DNA of 64,000 bases, taken from positions 310,001-374,000 of the forward strand of contig CAWKAP010000004.1 of NCBI GenBank assembly GCA_963847675.1, written 5' to 3'. Source of the DNA: JADJWR01 sp963847675 (GTDB lineage: Bacteria > Pseudomonadota > Gammaproteobacteria > Burkholderiales > Burkholderiaceae_F). The translations under genes were made by a program, and so were the position numbers. Below are positions 46,878 through 56,631 of the stretch, piece after piece. Every line of letters begins with the position of its first letter. The first letter of the stretch is position 1. A model generated the notes under the pieces. It did no database searches and was not told the origin of the DNA. It saw nothing but the letters and a program-made list of their open reading frames with translations.

Positions 46878-48427
46878 TCAACTCATGATGCCGATCTGCC
46901 ACGGCACGAACTCGTGGTCGCCGAGGCCGAGCAGTTCGCTCTTCGACGGCTGGCCCGAGGCCGTGCGCAGCATCAGCTCGAAGATGCGCTGGCCCATTTC
47001 GTCGATGGAGGCGGTGCCGTCGAGCATCTCGCCGCAGTTGATGTCCATGTCCTCTTCGAGGTGGCGGAACATCGGCGTGTTGGTGGCGAGCTTGATCGAC
47101 GGCACCGGCTTGGCGCCGAACATCGAGCCGCGGCCGGTCGTGAAGGCGATCAGGTTCGCGCCGCCGGCAATCTGGCCGGTCGCCGAGACCGGGTCGTAGC
47201 CCGGCGTGTCCATGAACACGAATCCCTTGGTGGTCACCGGTTCGGCGTACCGGTAGACCTCCATCAGCGGCCCGGTGCCGCCCTTCATCGACGAGCCGAG
47301 CGACTTCTCGAAGATGTTGGCGAGCCCGCCGGCCTGGTTGCCCGGGCTCACTTTGCCGTTGATCTGCACGTCGCGGCCGACCGAGTACTCGTCCTTCCAC
47401 CAGCGGATGCGCTCGACCAGCTTCTCGCCGACTTCGCGCGAGACCGCGCGCCGCGTCAGCGTGTGCTCGACGCCGTAGATCTCCGGCGTTTCCGACAGGA
47501 TGCCGGTGCCGCCATGGCGCACCAGCAGGTCGACCGCTGCGCCCAAGCGCCGGATTGGCGGTGATCGACGAGAAACCGTCGGAGCCGCCGCACTGCAGGC
47601 CGACCGTGAGGTGGCTCGCCGACACGGTCTCGCGCTTGACGCGGTTGGCCTCGGGCAGCAGTTCCTGCACGGCCGCGACGCCGGCCTCGATCGTCCTGCG
47701 CGTGCCGCCGGTCTCCTGCATCACGAACGTGTGCAGCTTCGGCCCGGTCTGCAGGTTCTCCTCGGTCAGCAGGCCGCCGAGCTGATTGCGCTCGCAGCCC
47801 AGACCGACGATCAGCGCGGCGGCAAGGTTCGCGTGCCGCGCGTAGCCGGCGATCGTGCGCCGCAGCAGCGCCATCGGCTCGCCGCTCATCTCCATGCCGC
47901 AGCCGAGCGAGTGGCTGAAGCGCCACCACGCCGTCGACGTTCGGATACCCGGCGAGCCGCTCCGGCGTGAACCACTCGGCGATCTTGCGCACGACCGTGG
48001 CCGAGCAGTTCACCGTCGACAGGATGCCGATGAAGTTGCGCGTCGCCACCCGGCCGTCGGCGCGCACGATGCCCTGGAACGTGGCGCGCTGCGCCGCCGG
48101 CACGTACTCGACCGGGCGATATTCGCTGGCATGCGCGTAGTCGCGATCGAACTCGCGGAACTCGGTGTTGTGGCTGTGCACCAGCGAGCCCGGCGCGATG
48201 TCGGCGGCCGCGAAGCCGATGACGACGTTGTACTTGAGGATGGGCTCGCCCTTGGCGATCGCCCGCGCGGCGATCTTGTAGCCGGCCGGGACCTGGCTGC
48301 GGCTGGCGATGCCTTCGCCCGGGATCGGCTCGCCGAGCGCCACGTCGACGCGCGCCACGACGACGTTGTCGCGCGAATGCAGCCGGATCACCGGGCCGGT
48401 CACGCGCTTTTCTGCAGTTTCGATCAT
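46878..48427 (-). CDS. UxaA-family sugar-acid dehydratase (altronate/galactarate type, two frameshifts)
   Basis: Iron-dependent dehydratase of the altronate/galactarate dehydratase family. The N-terminal SAF domain is VIRLHSRDNVVVARVDVALG...VPAGYKIAARAIAKGEPI; the catalytic part has RNFIGILSTVNCSATVVRKIAEWF, LIVGLGCERNQLGGLL, LTVGLQCGGSDGFSSITANPALG and KLATNTPMFRHLEEDMDINCGEML. Shifts near 47920 (restores VDGVVAFSHSLGCGMEM) and near 47543 (restores NPALGAAVDLLVRHGGTG). Corrected length is about 516 residues, as in full-length GarD/UxaA. Same strand as the DHDPS-type gene upstream. Confidence 0.9.
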
Positions 48428-48515
48428 GAGTTCACCTGGAAACGGTTGACTCTCGCCCTCCGCTTCAAGGGAAGGGTCAGGGTGGGGATGGGTCGCGCCG
48501 CGCCGGCGTCCCGCC

Positions 48516-49439
48516 TCAACCGGCCAGCCCGGGCATCGCAAAGCCTGTGGGCTGGAGTGCCGAGACGAGCGAGCCGACCTGCGCCGTGTCGAGACTCACC
48601 AGCGGCGGACGCACCGTACCCCAGGCCGCGTCGCCGGAGAAATGCGCGATCGCGGCCTTGAGCGCCGGGATCATCGGCATCGACTGGAACACCTTGCGTA
48701 CCGCGTCGAGCGCGGCCTGCTGCTGGTCTGCATCGGCCTGGCGCCAGGTTGCCGCCAGCCGCGCGATCGCTCCCGGGTTCACGTTGGCGGTGGCGCTGAT
48801 GCAGCCGGCGCCGCCGCCGCGCAGCGTCGCCAGCAGGAAGGTCTCCGAACCGGCGAAGACGTCGAAGCCCTGCGGCTGGAACTGATCGAGCATGGCCTTC
48901 GTATTGTTCCAGTCGCCCGAGCTGTCCTTCACGCCGGCGATGACGCGCGGGTAGGCTTTCAGCAGCCGCTCGATCAACGCCAGCGTGATCGGGACCTGGG
49001 ACACCGGCGGGATGTGATAGAGGTAGACGCGCAGCCGCTCGTCGCCGACCCGCTCGATGATCTCGGCATAGCTGCGGAACAGCCCGTCGTCGGAGACGCC
49101 CTTGTAATAGAAGGGCGGCAGCATCAGCACGCCGCCGCAGCCCAGGCGCACCGCAGCGCGCGTCAGCTCGACCGAATCGGTCAGTGCGCAGCAGCCGGTG
49201 CCCGGCATCATCCGCGCCGGCGGCAGACCTGCACCGACCAGCCGCTCGAGGAGATCGAGCTTCTCGCCGACCGACATCGAGTTCGCTTCCGAGTTGGTGC
49301 CGAACACCGCCAGGCCGACGTCGTTTTTCAGAAGCCAGCGGCAGTGCCTCGCGAGTCGCTCGGCGTCCGGCTTGAGGTTGCCGTCGAACGGGGTGACCAC
49401 CGGGGAGAGGACCCCGCGCGGTTTCGATTCCTGGTTCAT
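48516..49439 (-). CDS. Dihydrodipicolinate synthase / N-acetylneuraminate lyase family protein
   Basis: Class I aldolase-type lyase of 307 residues. GVLSPVVTPFDGNLKPD at the N-terminus, FGTNSEANSMSVGEKLDLLE, YLYHIPPVSQVPI with the conserved Tyr, and GVKDSSGDWNNT with the Schiff-base Lys. The GTNSEANS motif replaces GTTGE of true DapA, so it is more likely a 2-keto-3-deoxy sugar acid dehydratase/aldolase. Linkage with the UxaA-type and IlvD-type dehydratases supports that. Confidence 0.88.
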   Translation of the reverse strand: MNQESKPRGVLSPVVTPFDGNLKPDAERLARHCRWLLKNDVGLAVFGTNSEANSMSVGEKLDLLERLVGAGLPPARMMPGTGCCALTDSVELTRAAVRLGCGGVLMLPPFYYKGVSDDGLFRSYAEIIERVGDERLRVYLYHIPPVSQVPITLALIERLLKAYPRVIAGVKDSSGDWNNTKAMLDQFQPQGFDVFAGSETFLLATLRGGGAGCISATANVNPGAIARLAATWRQADADQQQAALDAVRKVFQSMPMIPALKAAIAHFSGDAAWGTVRPPLVSLDTAQVGSLVSALQPTGFAMPGLAG

Positions 49440-49581
49440 GAGAGTCTGACCTTCGCCTGCGGCCCGATCGGCCGGGTTGCCGCGAAGTTTCGCACGACCG
49501 CGGTCGGGTTGCCGGCGATCGGGTGGCCGTGCCCGCATGCGTCGATAATCGGCATGGCGTTCATGGCGACAGGGGGAGGCG

Positions 49582-50516
49582 ATGAACAGCACGGATTCCG
49601 TAGCCGTCGTCGGTGGCGGCACGATGGGCCGCGACATCGCGGCGATCTTCGTTGCCGCCGGGTGGCGCGTTCAGGTCGTCGAGAGCGACGCTCCCGCGCG
49701 TGCGGCGCTGGCACAGCGCGTGCGCGACTCGGCGCAGGCGATCGGTCCCGCGCCGGGCAACGGCATCGTGGCGGTCCTGCCGTCGCTCGAGCAGGTGCAG
49801 TGGGCAGGCATCCGTCTGGTGATCGAATGCGTCCCGGAGAAGCTCGCGCTCAAGCGCGACGTCTTCGCGGTGCTCGAGCGGCTCGCGCCGGCCGATGCGC
49901 TGCTGGCCAGCAACTCGTCGAGTTTTCCGATCAGCGAGATCGCCGAAGGGCTGGCCACGCAATCGCGCATGCTCGGCCTGCACTTCTTCATGCCGGCGCA
50001 CCTGGTACCGGCGGTCGAGGTCATCCGCGGCCAGCGAACCGACGAGGCGGCGGCACAGTCGGCCACGGCGATCATGCGCGCGGTTGGCAAGAAGCCGGTA
50101 CAGGTCAGGCGCGACATTCCGGGGTTCCTCGGCAACCGGCTGCAGCACGCGCTGATGCGCGAAGCACTGGCGCTGGTCGAGCAGGGTTATGCCTCGCCCG
50201 AGGACGTCGACACGATGGTCCGCTACGGCTTCGGCTTCCGCTACATCGCCGCCGGCCCGCTGCTGCAGAAGGATCACTCGGGCATCGACATCCACTTGCC
50301 GCGGCGGCGACGATGTACCCGCACCTGTCCAATGCGAAAGAGCCGGCGGGTTTCGTGGGTGAAATGGTGGAGCGCGGCGACTACGGCATGAAGGCGCCGG
50401 GCCGGAAGGGCTTCTACGCGTGGGACGAGGCGTCGATCGCCAGGGAGAAGGCGCGCTATCAGCGCGCGCTGGCGGCGGCACTGCGCATCCTGCGGGAAGA
50501 AGACGAGGCAGGGTAA
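49582..50516 (+). CDS. 3-hydroxyacyl-CoA dehydrogenase family (lambda-crystallin/gulonate-dehydrogenase-like; one frameshift)
   Basis: NAD-dependent 3-hydroxy acid dehydrogenase. N-terminal Rossmann motif SVAVVGGGTMGRDIAAIFVAAGW, LVIECVPEKLALKRDVFAVLE, LASNSSSFPISEIAEGL, LGLHFFMPAHLVPAVEVI (catalytic His) and the C-terminal domain start DIPGFLGNRLQHALMREALALVEQGYAS. The frame breaks near 50298, the only site here that needs a base added (TTGCCGCGG to TTGGCCGCGG), restoring HLAAAATMYPHLSNAKEP. The length (~310) and short form fit lambda-crystallin-type L-gulonate 3-dehydrogenases; hydroxyacyl-CoA use is also possible. Confidence 0.85.
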
Positions 50517-50550
50517 GCGTGGAACGGTCGGGACGACGGAGACGATAGCG

Positions 50551-52303
50551 ATGGCGGACAGCGGTAAGGACGAGAAGGGTGGAAGCGCGGCCGGCATGCG
50601 CAAGGGACTGACCAGCTACGGCGACGCCGGGTTCTCGCTGTTCCTGCGCAAGGCGTTCATCAAGGGCGCCGGCTACACCGACGACGCGCTCGACAAACCG
50701 ATCGTCGGCATCGCCGCCACCGGCAGCGGCTTCAATCCCTGCCACGGCAACGCGCCGCAGCTGATCGAGGCCGTGAAGCGCGGCGTGATGCTCGCCGGCG
50801 GGCTGCCGATGGAGTTCCCGACGATCTCGATCCACGAGAGCTTCGCGCACCCGACCAGCATGTTCCTGCGCAACCTGATGTCGATGGATACCGAGGAGAT
50901 GATCCGCGCCCAGCCGATGGACGCGGTGGTGCTGATCGGCGGCTGCGACAAGACGGTGCCGGCGCAGCTGATGGGCGCGGCCAGCGCCGGCCTGCCGGCG
51001 ATCCAGCTGGTGACCGGCTCGATGCTGACCGGCGCGCATCGCGGCAAGCGCGTCGGCGCCTGCACCGACTGCCGGCGCTTCTGGGCCAGTTTCCGCGGCG
51101 ACGAGATCGACGCGCAGGAGATCGCCGACGTCAACAATCAGCTGGTGGCGAGTGTCGGCACCTGCTCGGTGATGGGCACGGCCAGCACGATGGCCTGCAT
51201 CGCCGAGGCGCTCGGCATCGCGCTGCCGGGCAGCGCCTCGCCGCCGGCGGTCACCGCCGACCGCGTGCGCGTCGCCGAGCGCAGCGGCGCGCAGGCGGTG
51301 GCGATGATCGCCGCGGGGCTGACCCCGGATCGCATCCTGACGCCGAAGGCGTTCGCCAATGCGCTGCGCGTGCTGCTGGCGATCGGCGGTTCGACCAACG
51401 GCATCATCCACCTGACCGCCATCGCCGGCCGGCTCGGCATCGCGATCGATCTCGAAGCGCTCGACCGCATCGGCCGCGAGACGCCGGTGCTGGTCGACCT
51501 GAAGCCTTCCGGCGCGCACTACATGGAGGACTTCCACAAGGCGGGTGGGCTCGCCGTCGTGCTGCGCGAACTGAAGCCGCTGCTGCACCTCGATGCGCTG
51601 ACCGTCACCGGCCGCACGCTCGGCGAGGAACTCGACGCCGCCGGCCCCGGCTTCGCGCAGGACGTGATCCGGCCGCTCGGCCAGCCCGATCTACGCGCAG
51701 GGCGGCATCGCGGTGCTGCGCGGCAACCTCGCGCCGGGCGGCGCGATCATCAAGCAGTCCGCGGCATCGGCGGCGCTGATGGAATCCGAAGGCCGCGCGG
51801 TGGTGTTCGAGGACCTCGAAGACCTCGCCGCGCGCATCGACGATCCGGCGCTCGACGTGGAGGCCGACGACGTGCTGGTGCTGAAGAACATCGGCCCGAA
51901 GGGCGCGCCGGGCATGCCGGAGGCGGGCCTGATCCCGATCCCGAAGAAGCTCGCGCGGCAGGGCGTCAAGGACATGGTGCGCATCTCCGACGGGCGCATG
52001 AGCGGCACGGCGTCGGGCACGATCGTGCTGCACGTGACGCCGGAGTCCGCGCTCGGCGGCCCGCTCGGCGCTGGTGCGCACCGGCGACCGCATCCGGCTG
52101 AGCGTGACGGAGCGCGTCGCTGCAGCTGCTCGTCGACGACGCGGAACTGGCGCGGCGCCGCGCCGCGCTGCCGCCCGCCGCGCGCGCGCGAGGCAGACGA
52201 GCGCGGCTACCGCAGCCTGTTCCTGCGCTCGGTGCTGCAGGCCGACGACGGCTGCGATTTCGATTTTCTTCGCGCAACTAATTTCAAAGACTCTTCGCCC
52301 TGA
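50551..52303 (+). CDS. IlvD/Edd family dehydratase (four apparent frameshifts)
   Basis: Fe-S dehydratase of the dihydroxy-acid/sugar-acid dehydratase family. Conserved parts: GIAATGSGFNPCHGNAPQLIEA, MEFPTISIHES, VVLIGGCDKTVPAQLMGA, TCSVMGTASTMACIAEALG, IGGSTNGIIHLTAIAGR, and VRISDGRMSGTASGTIVLHVTPES. The C-terminus is broken by shifts at ~51678, ~52066, ~52116 and ~52188; removing one base at each restores RPLASPIYAQGG, GGPLALVRTGDRIRL, LQLLVDDAELARRRA and GYRSLFLRSVLQADDGCDFDFL. Sequence context suggests a sugar-acid (e.g. pentonate) dehydratase rather than IlvD proper. Confidence 0.88.
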
Positions 52304-52364
52304 GGCGGCGACGCTGGCGTGCGGCCGCCGACGTCGCCGATCCGCGCGCCGCTGACCGGCTCTT

Positions 52365-53441
52365 TCAGGCTGCCTGCACGACGTGCTTCACGCGTTCGAG
52401 CGCCGCGGCGTCGAACGGATCGACGCGCACCGCGTCGCCCATCGAGCGCAGCCACGTGATCTGCCGCTTGGCGAGCTGACGCGTCGCGGCGATCGCCTGG
52501 GCACGGAACTGCGCGAACGAAATCTCGCCGCGCAGGTGGCGCCAGGCCTGGCGGTAGCCGACGCTGCGCAGCGCCGGCAGGTCGGCGTCGAGATCGCCGC
52601 GCGCCATCAGCGCGCGCACCTCGTCGAGAAAACCGGCGGCCAGCATGGCATCGAAGCGCCGCTCGATGCGCCGGTGCAGTTCGGCGCGATCCTCGGGCAG
52701 CAGGGCGATGGTGGCGAGGCGCAGGCCGGCACCCTTTGGCGCGCCGTGCAGCTGCGACAGCGGCAGACCGGTGAGCTCGAAGACCTCGAGCGCGCGCTGG
52801 ATACGCTGGCTGTCGTTCGGCGGCAGCCGCGTCGCTGTGACCGGATCGATCTCACGGAGTCTTGCATGCATCGCCGGCCAGCCGACTTCGCGCGCCCGCG
52901 CGTCGATGCGTGCACGCACCGCAGCGTCCGCCGGCGGCAGGTCCGACAGCCCGCCGCGCAGCGACCGCGCATAAAGCATGGTGCCGCCGACGACCAGCGG
53001 CAGTCGGCCGCGCGCGTTGATCTCGCCGATCACGCGCGTCGCATCGCTCACGAAGTCGGCCGCCGAGTACGGCTCGGAGGGATCGCGCAGGTCGAGCAGG
53101 TGATGCGGCACGCGTGCGCGCTCGGCGGCGGAGGGCTTGGCGGTGCCGATATCCATGCCGCGATACACCTGTGCCGAGTCGATCGAGACGATTTCCAGCG
53201 CCGCGTGCTCGGCCAGCGCCATCGCCAGCGCCGACTTGCCGCAGGCGGTCGGCCCGAGCAGCAGCACCGCCTCCGCCTGGCGTTTGGTGGCCCCCTCGGG
53301 CGCTGCGCGCCCGTCCCCCCGAGGGGGAACGAGCGCCTTCGGAGCGGCCGGGCGGCGCTCGGTGGCCCCCTCGGGCGCCGCGCGCCCGTCCTCCCGAGGA
53401 GGAACGAGCGCCTTCGGAGCGGCCGGGCGGCGCTCAGACAT
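52365..53441 (-). CDS. miaA: tRNA dimethylallyltransferase with repeat-derived N-terminus
   Basis: Isopentenylates A37 of tRNAs reading UNN codons. The core begins EAVLLLGPTACGKSALAMALAE (P-loop), followed by IVSIDSAQVYRGMDIGTAKPSA, LPLVVGGTMLYARSLRGGLSDLP and GYRQAWRHLRGEISFAQFRAQAIAATRQLAKRQITWLR. Ahead of the core are 50 extra residues made of two copies of a 25-residue unit (ERRPAAPKALVPPREDGRAA plus PEGAT), encoded by a tandem 75-bp DNA repeat. The ATG at 53441 overlaps the MFS stop by 8 bases. Confidence 0.95.
   Translation of the reverse strand: MSERRPAAPKALVPPREDGRAAPEGATERRPAAPKALVPPRGDGRAAPEGATKRQAEAVLLLGPTACGKSALAMALAEHAALEIVSIDSAQVYRGMDIGTAKPSAAERARVPHHLLDLRDPSEPYSAADFVSDATRVIGEINARGRLPLVVGGTMLYARSLRGGLSDLPPADAAVRARIDARAREVGWPAMHARLREIDPVTATRLPPNDSQRIQRALEVFELTGLPLSQLHGAPKGAGLRLATIALLPEDRAELHRRIERRFDAMLAAGFLDEVRALMARGDLDADLPALRSVGYRQAWRHLRGEISFAQFRAQAIAATRQLAKRQITWLRSMGDAVRVDPFDAAALERVKHVVQAA
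53286..53435. repeat. Tandem 75-bp palindromic repeat, two copies, in frame in miaA
   Basis: Copies at 53286-53360 and 53361-53435 are nearly identical. Each contains a hairpin: TCCCCCCGAGGGGGA in the first and TCCTCCCGAGGAGGA in the second, so both arms changed together. The unit length is a multiple of three and both copies are open in the miaA frame. I recall similar dispersed elements between genes of Comamonadaceae-like bacteria. Confidence 0.85.
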
Positions 53442-54648
53442 GACCATGCCGGCGCACGATCGTGGCGGCGAGCAGGGCGGAGACGGCGCAGGCGGCCGCG
53501 ACCGTGAACGCCAGAGGCCGCACCGTGCCGTCGAAACCGGCGGCAAGCAGCTGGCCGACGGCGGTCGCCGTCAGCATCATCACGAAGCCCATCAGCGCGG
53601 TGGCGGCACCGGCGTTGCGCGCGAATTCGGCCACCGTGCCGGCCTGCGCCACCGGCTGAATCAGTCCATGGCCGAAGACGATGCCGAACATCGGCAGCAG
53701 GATCGCCAGCGCGTGCTGCACGTTCAGCACGGCGAGCAGCGCCATCACCGATCCGCAGGCGACCTGGATCGCCGCGCCGACCGACAACGTGCGCGCCAGC
53801 CCGGCGCGGACGACGATCCGCCGGCACACGAGTGTCCCGGTCAGATAGCCGGCGACGACGAAGCTGAAGCAAAAGCCGTAGACGGCGGGCGAGACGCCAA
53901 GCACGCGGATCAGCGCGAACGAGCCGCCGGAGATGAACGCGAACAGCGCGGCGTAGCTGGCCGCCGCCGGCCACGCGTAGGCGTTGAAGCTCGGCGTGCG
54001 CAGCACCGCCAGGTAGGTGGCCAGCATCGGACCCGGCCGCAGCGCCTCGGCATTGACGTGCACGATCGTCTCGCGCAACCGCGCCACCGATAGCGCGGCC
54101 AGCAGCAGGGAAAAGACCAGCAGCACGACGAACGCCGACCGCCAGCCGAACAGGCCGAGCAGAAATCCGGCGAGCGGCGGACCGGCCAGCGGCGCAAGGC
54201 TCATCCACGTGCCGGCCGCGGCCAGCACGCGGGCGCCTTCCGCCGGGGTGTGCATGTCGCGCACGATCGCGCGCGCAGCGACGATGCATGAACACGCGCC
54301 GATGCCCTGCAGCGCGCGCGCGGCGACCAGCCAGTCGATCGACGTCGCCGACGCGCACAACGCCGACGCGGCCGCGTAGGTGGCGACGCCGGCGAGCAGC
54401 ACCGGATAGCGGCCGTAGCGATCGGCGATCGGCCCGGCGATGAGCTGCCACAGGCCGAAGGCGAGCACGAACGCCGACAGCGTCAGCTGCACCTCCGCGA
54501 CCGGGCTGCCGAAGGCGGCGGCGATCGCCGGCAGCGTCGGCTGGTAGAAGTCGGTCGCCAGCGGCTGCAGCATGGTGAAGCCGGCGACGAACACGATCAC
54601 CATCGTCGGCGTCAGCGCCGCCGGCGCGACAGTCGCGGAATCGCGCAC
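53434..54648 (-). CDS. Bcr/CflA-family drug-resistance MFS transporter
   Basis: Twelve-helix proton-coupled exporter of 404 residues. It opens VIVFVAGFTMLQPLATDFYQPTLPAIAAAFG, then has LSAFVLAFGLWQLIAGPIADRYGRYPVLL (MFS loop 2-3 motif) and LVAARALQGIGACSCIVAARAIVRD (motif C/B region of the DHA1 Bcr type). It is between mutL (6-base gap) and miaA (8-base overlap), so all three are probably one transcript. Substrate not predictable. Confidence 0.9.
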   Translation of the reverse strand: MRDSATVAPAALTPTMVIVFVAGFTMLQPLATDFYQPTLPAIAAAFGSPVAEVQLTLSAFVLAFGLWQLIAGPIADRYGRYPVLLAGVATYAAASALCASATSIDWLVAARALQGIGACSCIVAARAIVRDMHTPAEGARVLAAAGTWMSLAPLAGPPLAGFLLGLFGWRSAFVVLLVFSLLLAALSVARLRETIVHVNAEALRPGPMLATYLAVLRTPSFNAYAWPAAASYAALFAFISGGSFALIRVLGVSPAVYGFCFSFVVAGYLTGTLVCRRIVVRAGLARTLSVGAAIQVACGSVMALLAVLNVQHALAILLPMFGIVFGHGLIQPVAQAGTVAEFARNAGAATALMGFVMMLTATAVGQLLAAGFDGTVRPLAFTVAAACAVSALLAATIVRRHGHV

Positions 54649-54654
54649 GCGGCC

Positions 54655-56443
54655 TCAGCGACCGCGCAGGAACAGCCGGTCGAGATCGGCGAGGGCGAGT
54701 TGCACCCAGGTCGGCCGGCCGTGGTTGCACTGGTCGGCGCGCTCGGTCGCCTCCATCTCGCGCAGCAGGGCGTTCATCTCGTCGATCGTCAGCCGGCGGT
54801 TGGCGCGCACCGCGCCGTGGCAGGCCAGCGTGGCCAGCAGTTCGTTGCGATGCTCGGTGAGCGTGCGGCTGCCGCCGTACTCGCGCAGGTCACGCAGCAC
54901 GTCGCGCGCCAGTTGCGGCCCGGTCGTGCCGGCGCCATCGGCGAGCAGCGCCGGCACGGCGCGCAGCGCAAGCTGAGCCGGCCCGGCGGGCGCCAGATCG
55001 AGGCCGATCGCGGCCAGCGTTTCGGCGTGCTCCTCGGCACTGGCCACGTCGAGCGCGTCGGCGCCGAAGACCTGCGGGATCAGCAGCCGCTGCTGCGGGA
55101 TCGTCCGCGCATCGAGCTGCCGCTTCAGCTTCTCGTAGACGATGCGCTCGTGCGCGGCGTGCATGTCGACGATGACCAGCCCCGCGTCGTTTCTCGCCAG
55201 CACGTACACGCCGGCCAGCTGCGCGATGGCGTAGCCGAGCGGCGCCGAAACCGGCGTCGCCCTCCGGCACGGCGGTTGGCCGCGCCTCGGCCAGCATCGC
55301 CAGGTATGGTGCGACCTGCTGCGCGATTCCCAGCCCCGGCTGCATGCCCCACCCGCCGGCGCCTGCGGCCGATGCGCGCGGCGCGGCCGCCAGATCGGCC
55401 AGCCGCGTGACCGGCGCGGCGCTCTCGCCGCCAGCGGCGCGCGCCGATTCGGCCAGCGCCGCCTGCACGGCGTGCAGTACGAACTGGTGCACGGCCGAGG
55501 AATCGCGCAGGCGCACCTCGATCTTGGTCGGATGCACGTTGACGTCGACGCGGGCCGGGTCGATCGACAGGTACAGGCAGTAGGCCGGCTGCGACGTGCC
55601 GTGCAGCACGTCCGCGTAGGCGGCACGCACGGCGTGCGCCAGCACCCTGTCGCGCACGTAGCGGCCGTTGACGTAGAAGTACTGGGCGTCGGCGCGGCTG
55701 CGTGCCGCCGTCGGCAGGCCCGCCCAGCCGGAGATTTCGATACCCGGCGCCTGCGCGAAGACGTGCCGTTGCGCGGCGCCGAAGTTCTCCGGCATCAGCG
55801 CGGCCACGCGCACCTGCGCCTGCCCCGCAGCCAGCCGCAGCACCACGCGCGCCTCGTGCCAGACACTGAACTCGACCGCCGGGTGAGCGGCGGCGATGCG
55901 CTGGACCTGCGTGACGCAGTGCGCCAGTTCGGTCGCCTCGGCGCGCAGGAACTTGCGCCGCGCAGGCGTCTTGAAGAAGAGGTCGGCGACCTCGATGCGC
56001 GTGCCGCGCGCGGCGGCAGCGGGCTCGACGGTTCCGCTGTCGGCGTCGATGCGGAACGCGCTGGCGGCGGTTGCCGTGCGCGAGGTCATGCTGACGGTGG
56101 CCACGGCGGCGATCGAGGCCAGCGCCTCGCCGCGGAAACCGAGCGTGCCGACCGATTCGAGGTCGGCAGCCGAGGCGATCTTGCTGGTCGCGTGGCGCGC
56201 AAGCGCGAGCGGCAGCTGCTCGCGCTCGATGCCGCCGCCGTCGTCGGCGACGACGATGCGCCTGATGCCGCCCGCCTCGAGCCGGACTTCGATGCGACCG
56301 GCGCCGGCGTCGAGCGCGTTTTCGACCAGTTCCTTGACCACCGAGGCCGGCCGCTCGATCACCTCGCCGGCAGCGATCTGGCTGATCAGGAGGTCCGGAA
56401 GCGGACGGATCGCCACACGGGCGGGGACGGCTGCGGAAGACAC
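54655..56443 (-). CDS. mutL: DNA mismatch repair protein MutL (one frameshift)
   Basis: GHKL ATPase that links MutS to strand incision. The N-terminus has IAAGEVIERPASVVKELVENALDAGA, DDGGGIEREQLPLALARHATSKI, GFRGEALASIAAVA; then VDVNVHPTKIEVRLRDS. The C-terminal domain has the endonuclease-type motif VDMHAAHERIVYEKL, ACHGAVRANRRLTIDEM and CNHGRPTWV. The frame breaks at 55258: GGGCGACG should read GGGCACG, giving VPEGTPVSAPLGYAIAQLAGV. GTG start; a TATAAT box ends 7 bases upstream, so the mRNA may be leaderless. Confidence 0.93.
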
Positions 56444-56450
56444 CGGAAGG

Positions 56451-56458
56451 ATTATAGG
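56451..56458 (-). promoter_or_regulatory. mutL: Candidate -10 box for leaderless mutL mRNA
   Basis: CCTATAAT on the minus strand, a consensus -10, ends 7 bases before the mutL GTG at 56443. No Shine-Dalgarno fits in that space (CCTTCCG). Confidence 0.5.
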
Positions 56459-56531
56459 AAGCCGTCGTCGATCGGCCGGATTACGGGGAATCGCTAAGTC
56501 GGTGATGGTTCGACGCGAAAGGGGCCTCGCG

Positions 56532-56598
56532 TATCATCGTTCGCATCCAGGGAGCCGCTCGCCCGCGAGAACGGACTCGCGCCAGCGGCTCTTTATTT
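56532..56598 (+). promoter_or_regulatory. -10 box and terminator-like hairpin in dedA leader
   Basis: TATCAT (56532-56537) could start a transcript near 56544. Immediately after comes a nested hairpin: GAGCCGCT (56552-56559) with AGCGGCTC (56584-56591), inside it CGCGAG with CTCGCG, followed by TTTATTT (56592-56598). This looks like an intrinsic terminator 34 bases before the dedA ATG, i.e. an attenuator or the end of a ~55-nt RNA. Confidence 0.5.
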
Positions 56599-56631
56599 GC
56601 CTCTTACGCCGGCCGCCACACACCAGGGACG

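Noticed and set aside
44719..47895. 1058-codon open frame on the minus strand across the TRAP permease
   Set aside because: The part opposite the permease has antisense composition only. The one recognisable segment is the middle of the UxaA gene, joined to it by one of the apparent frame errors.
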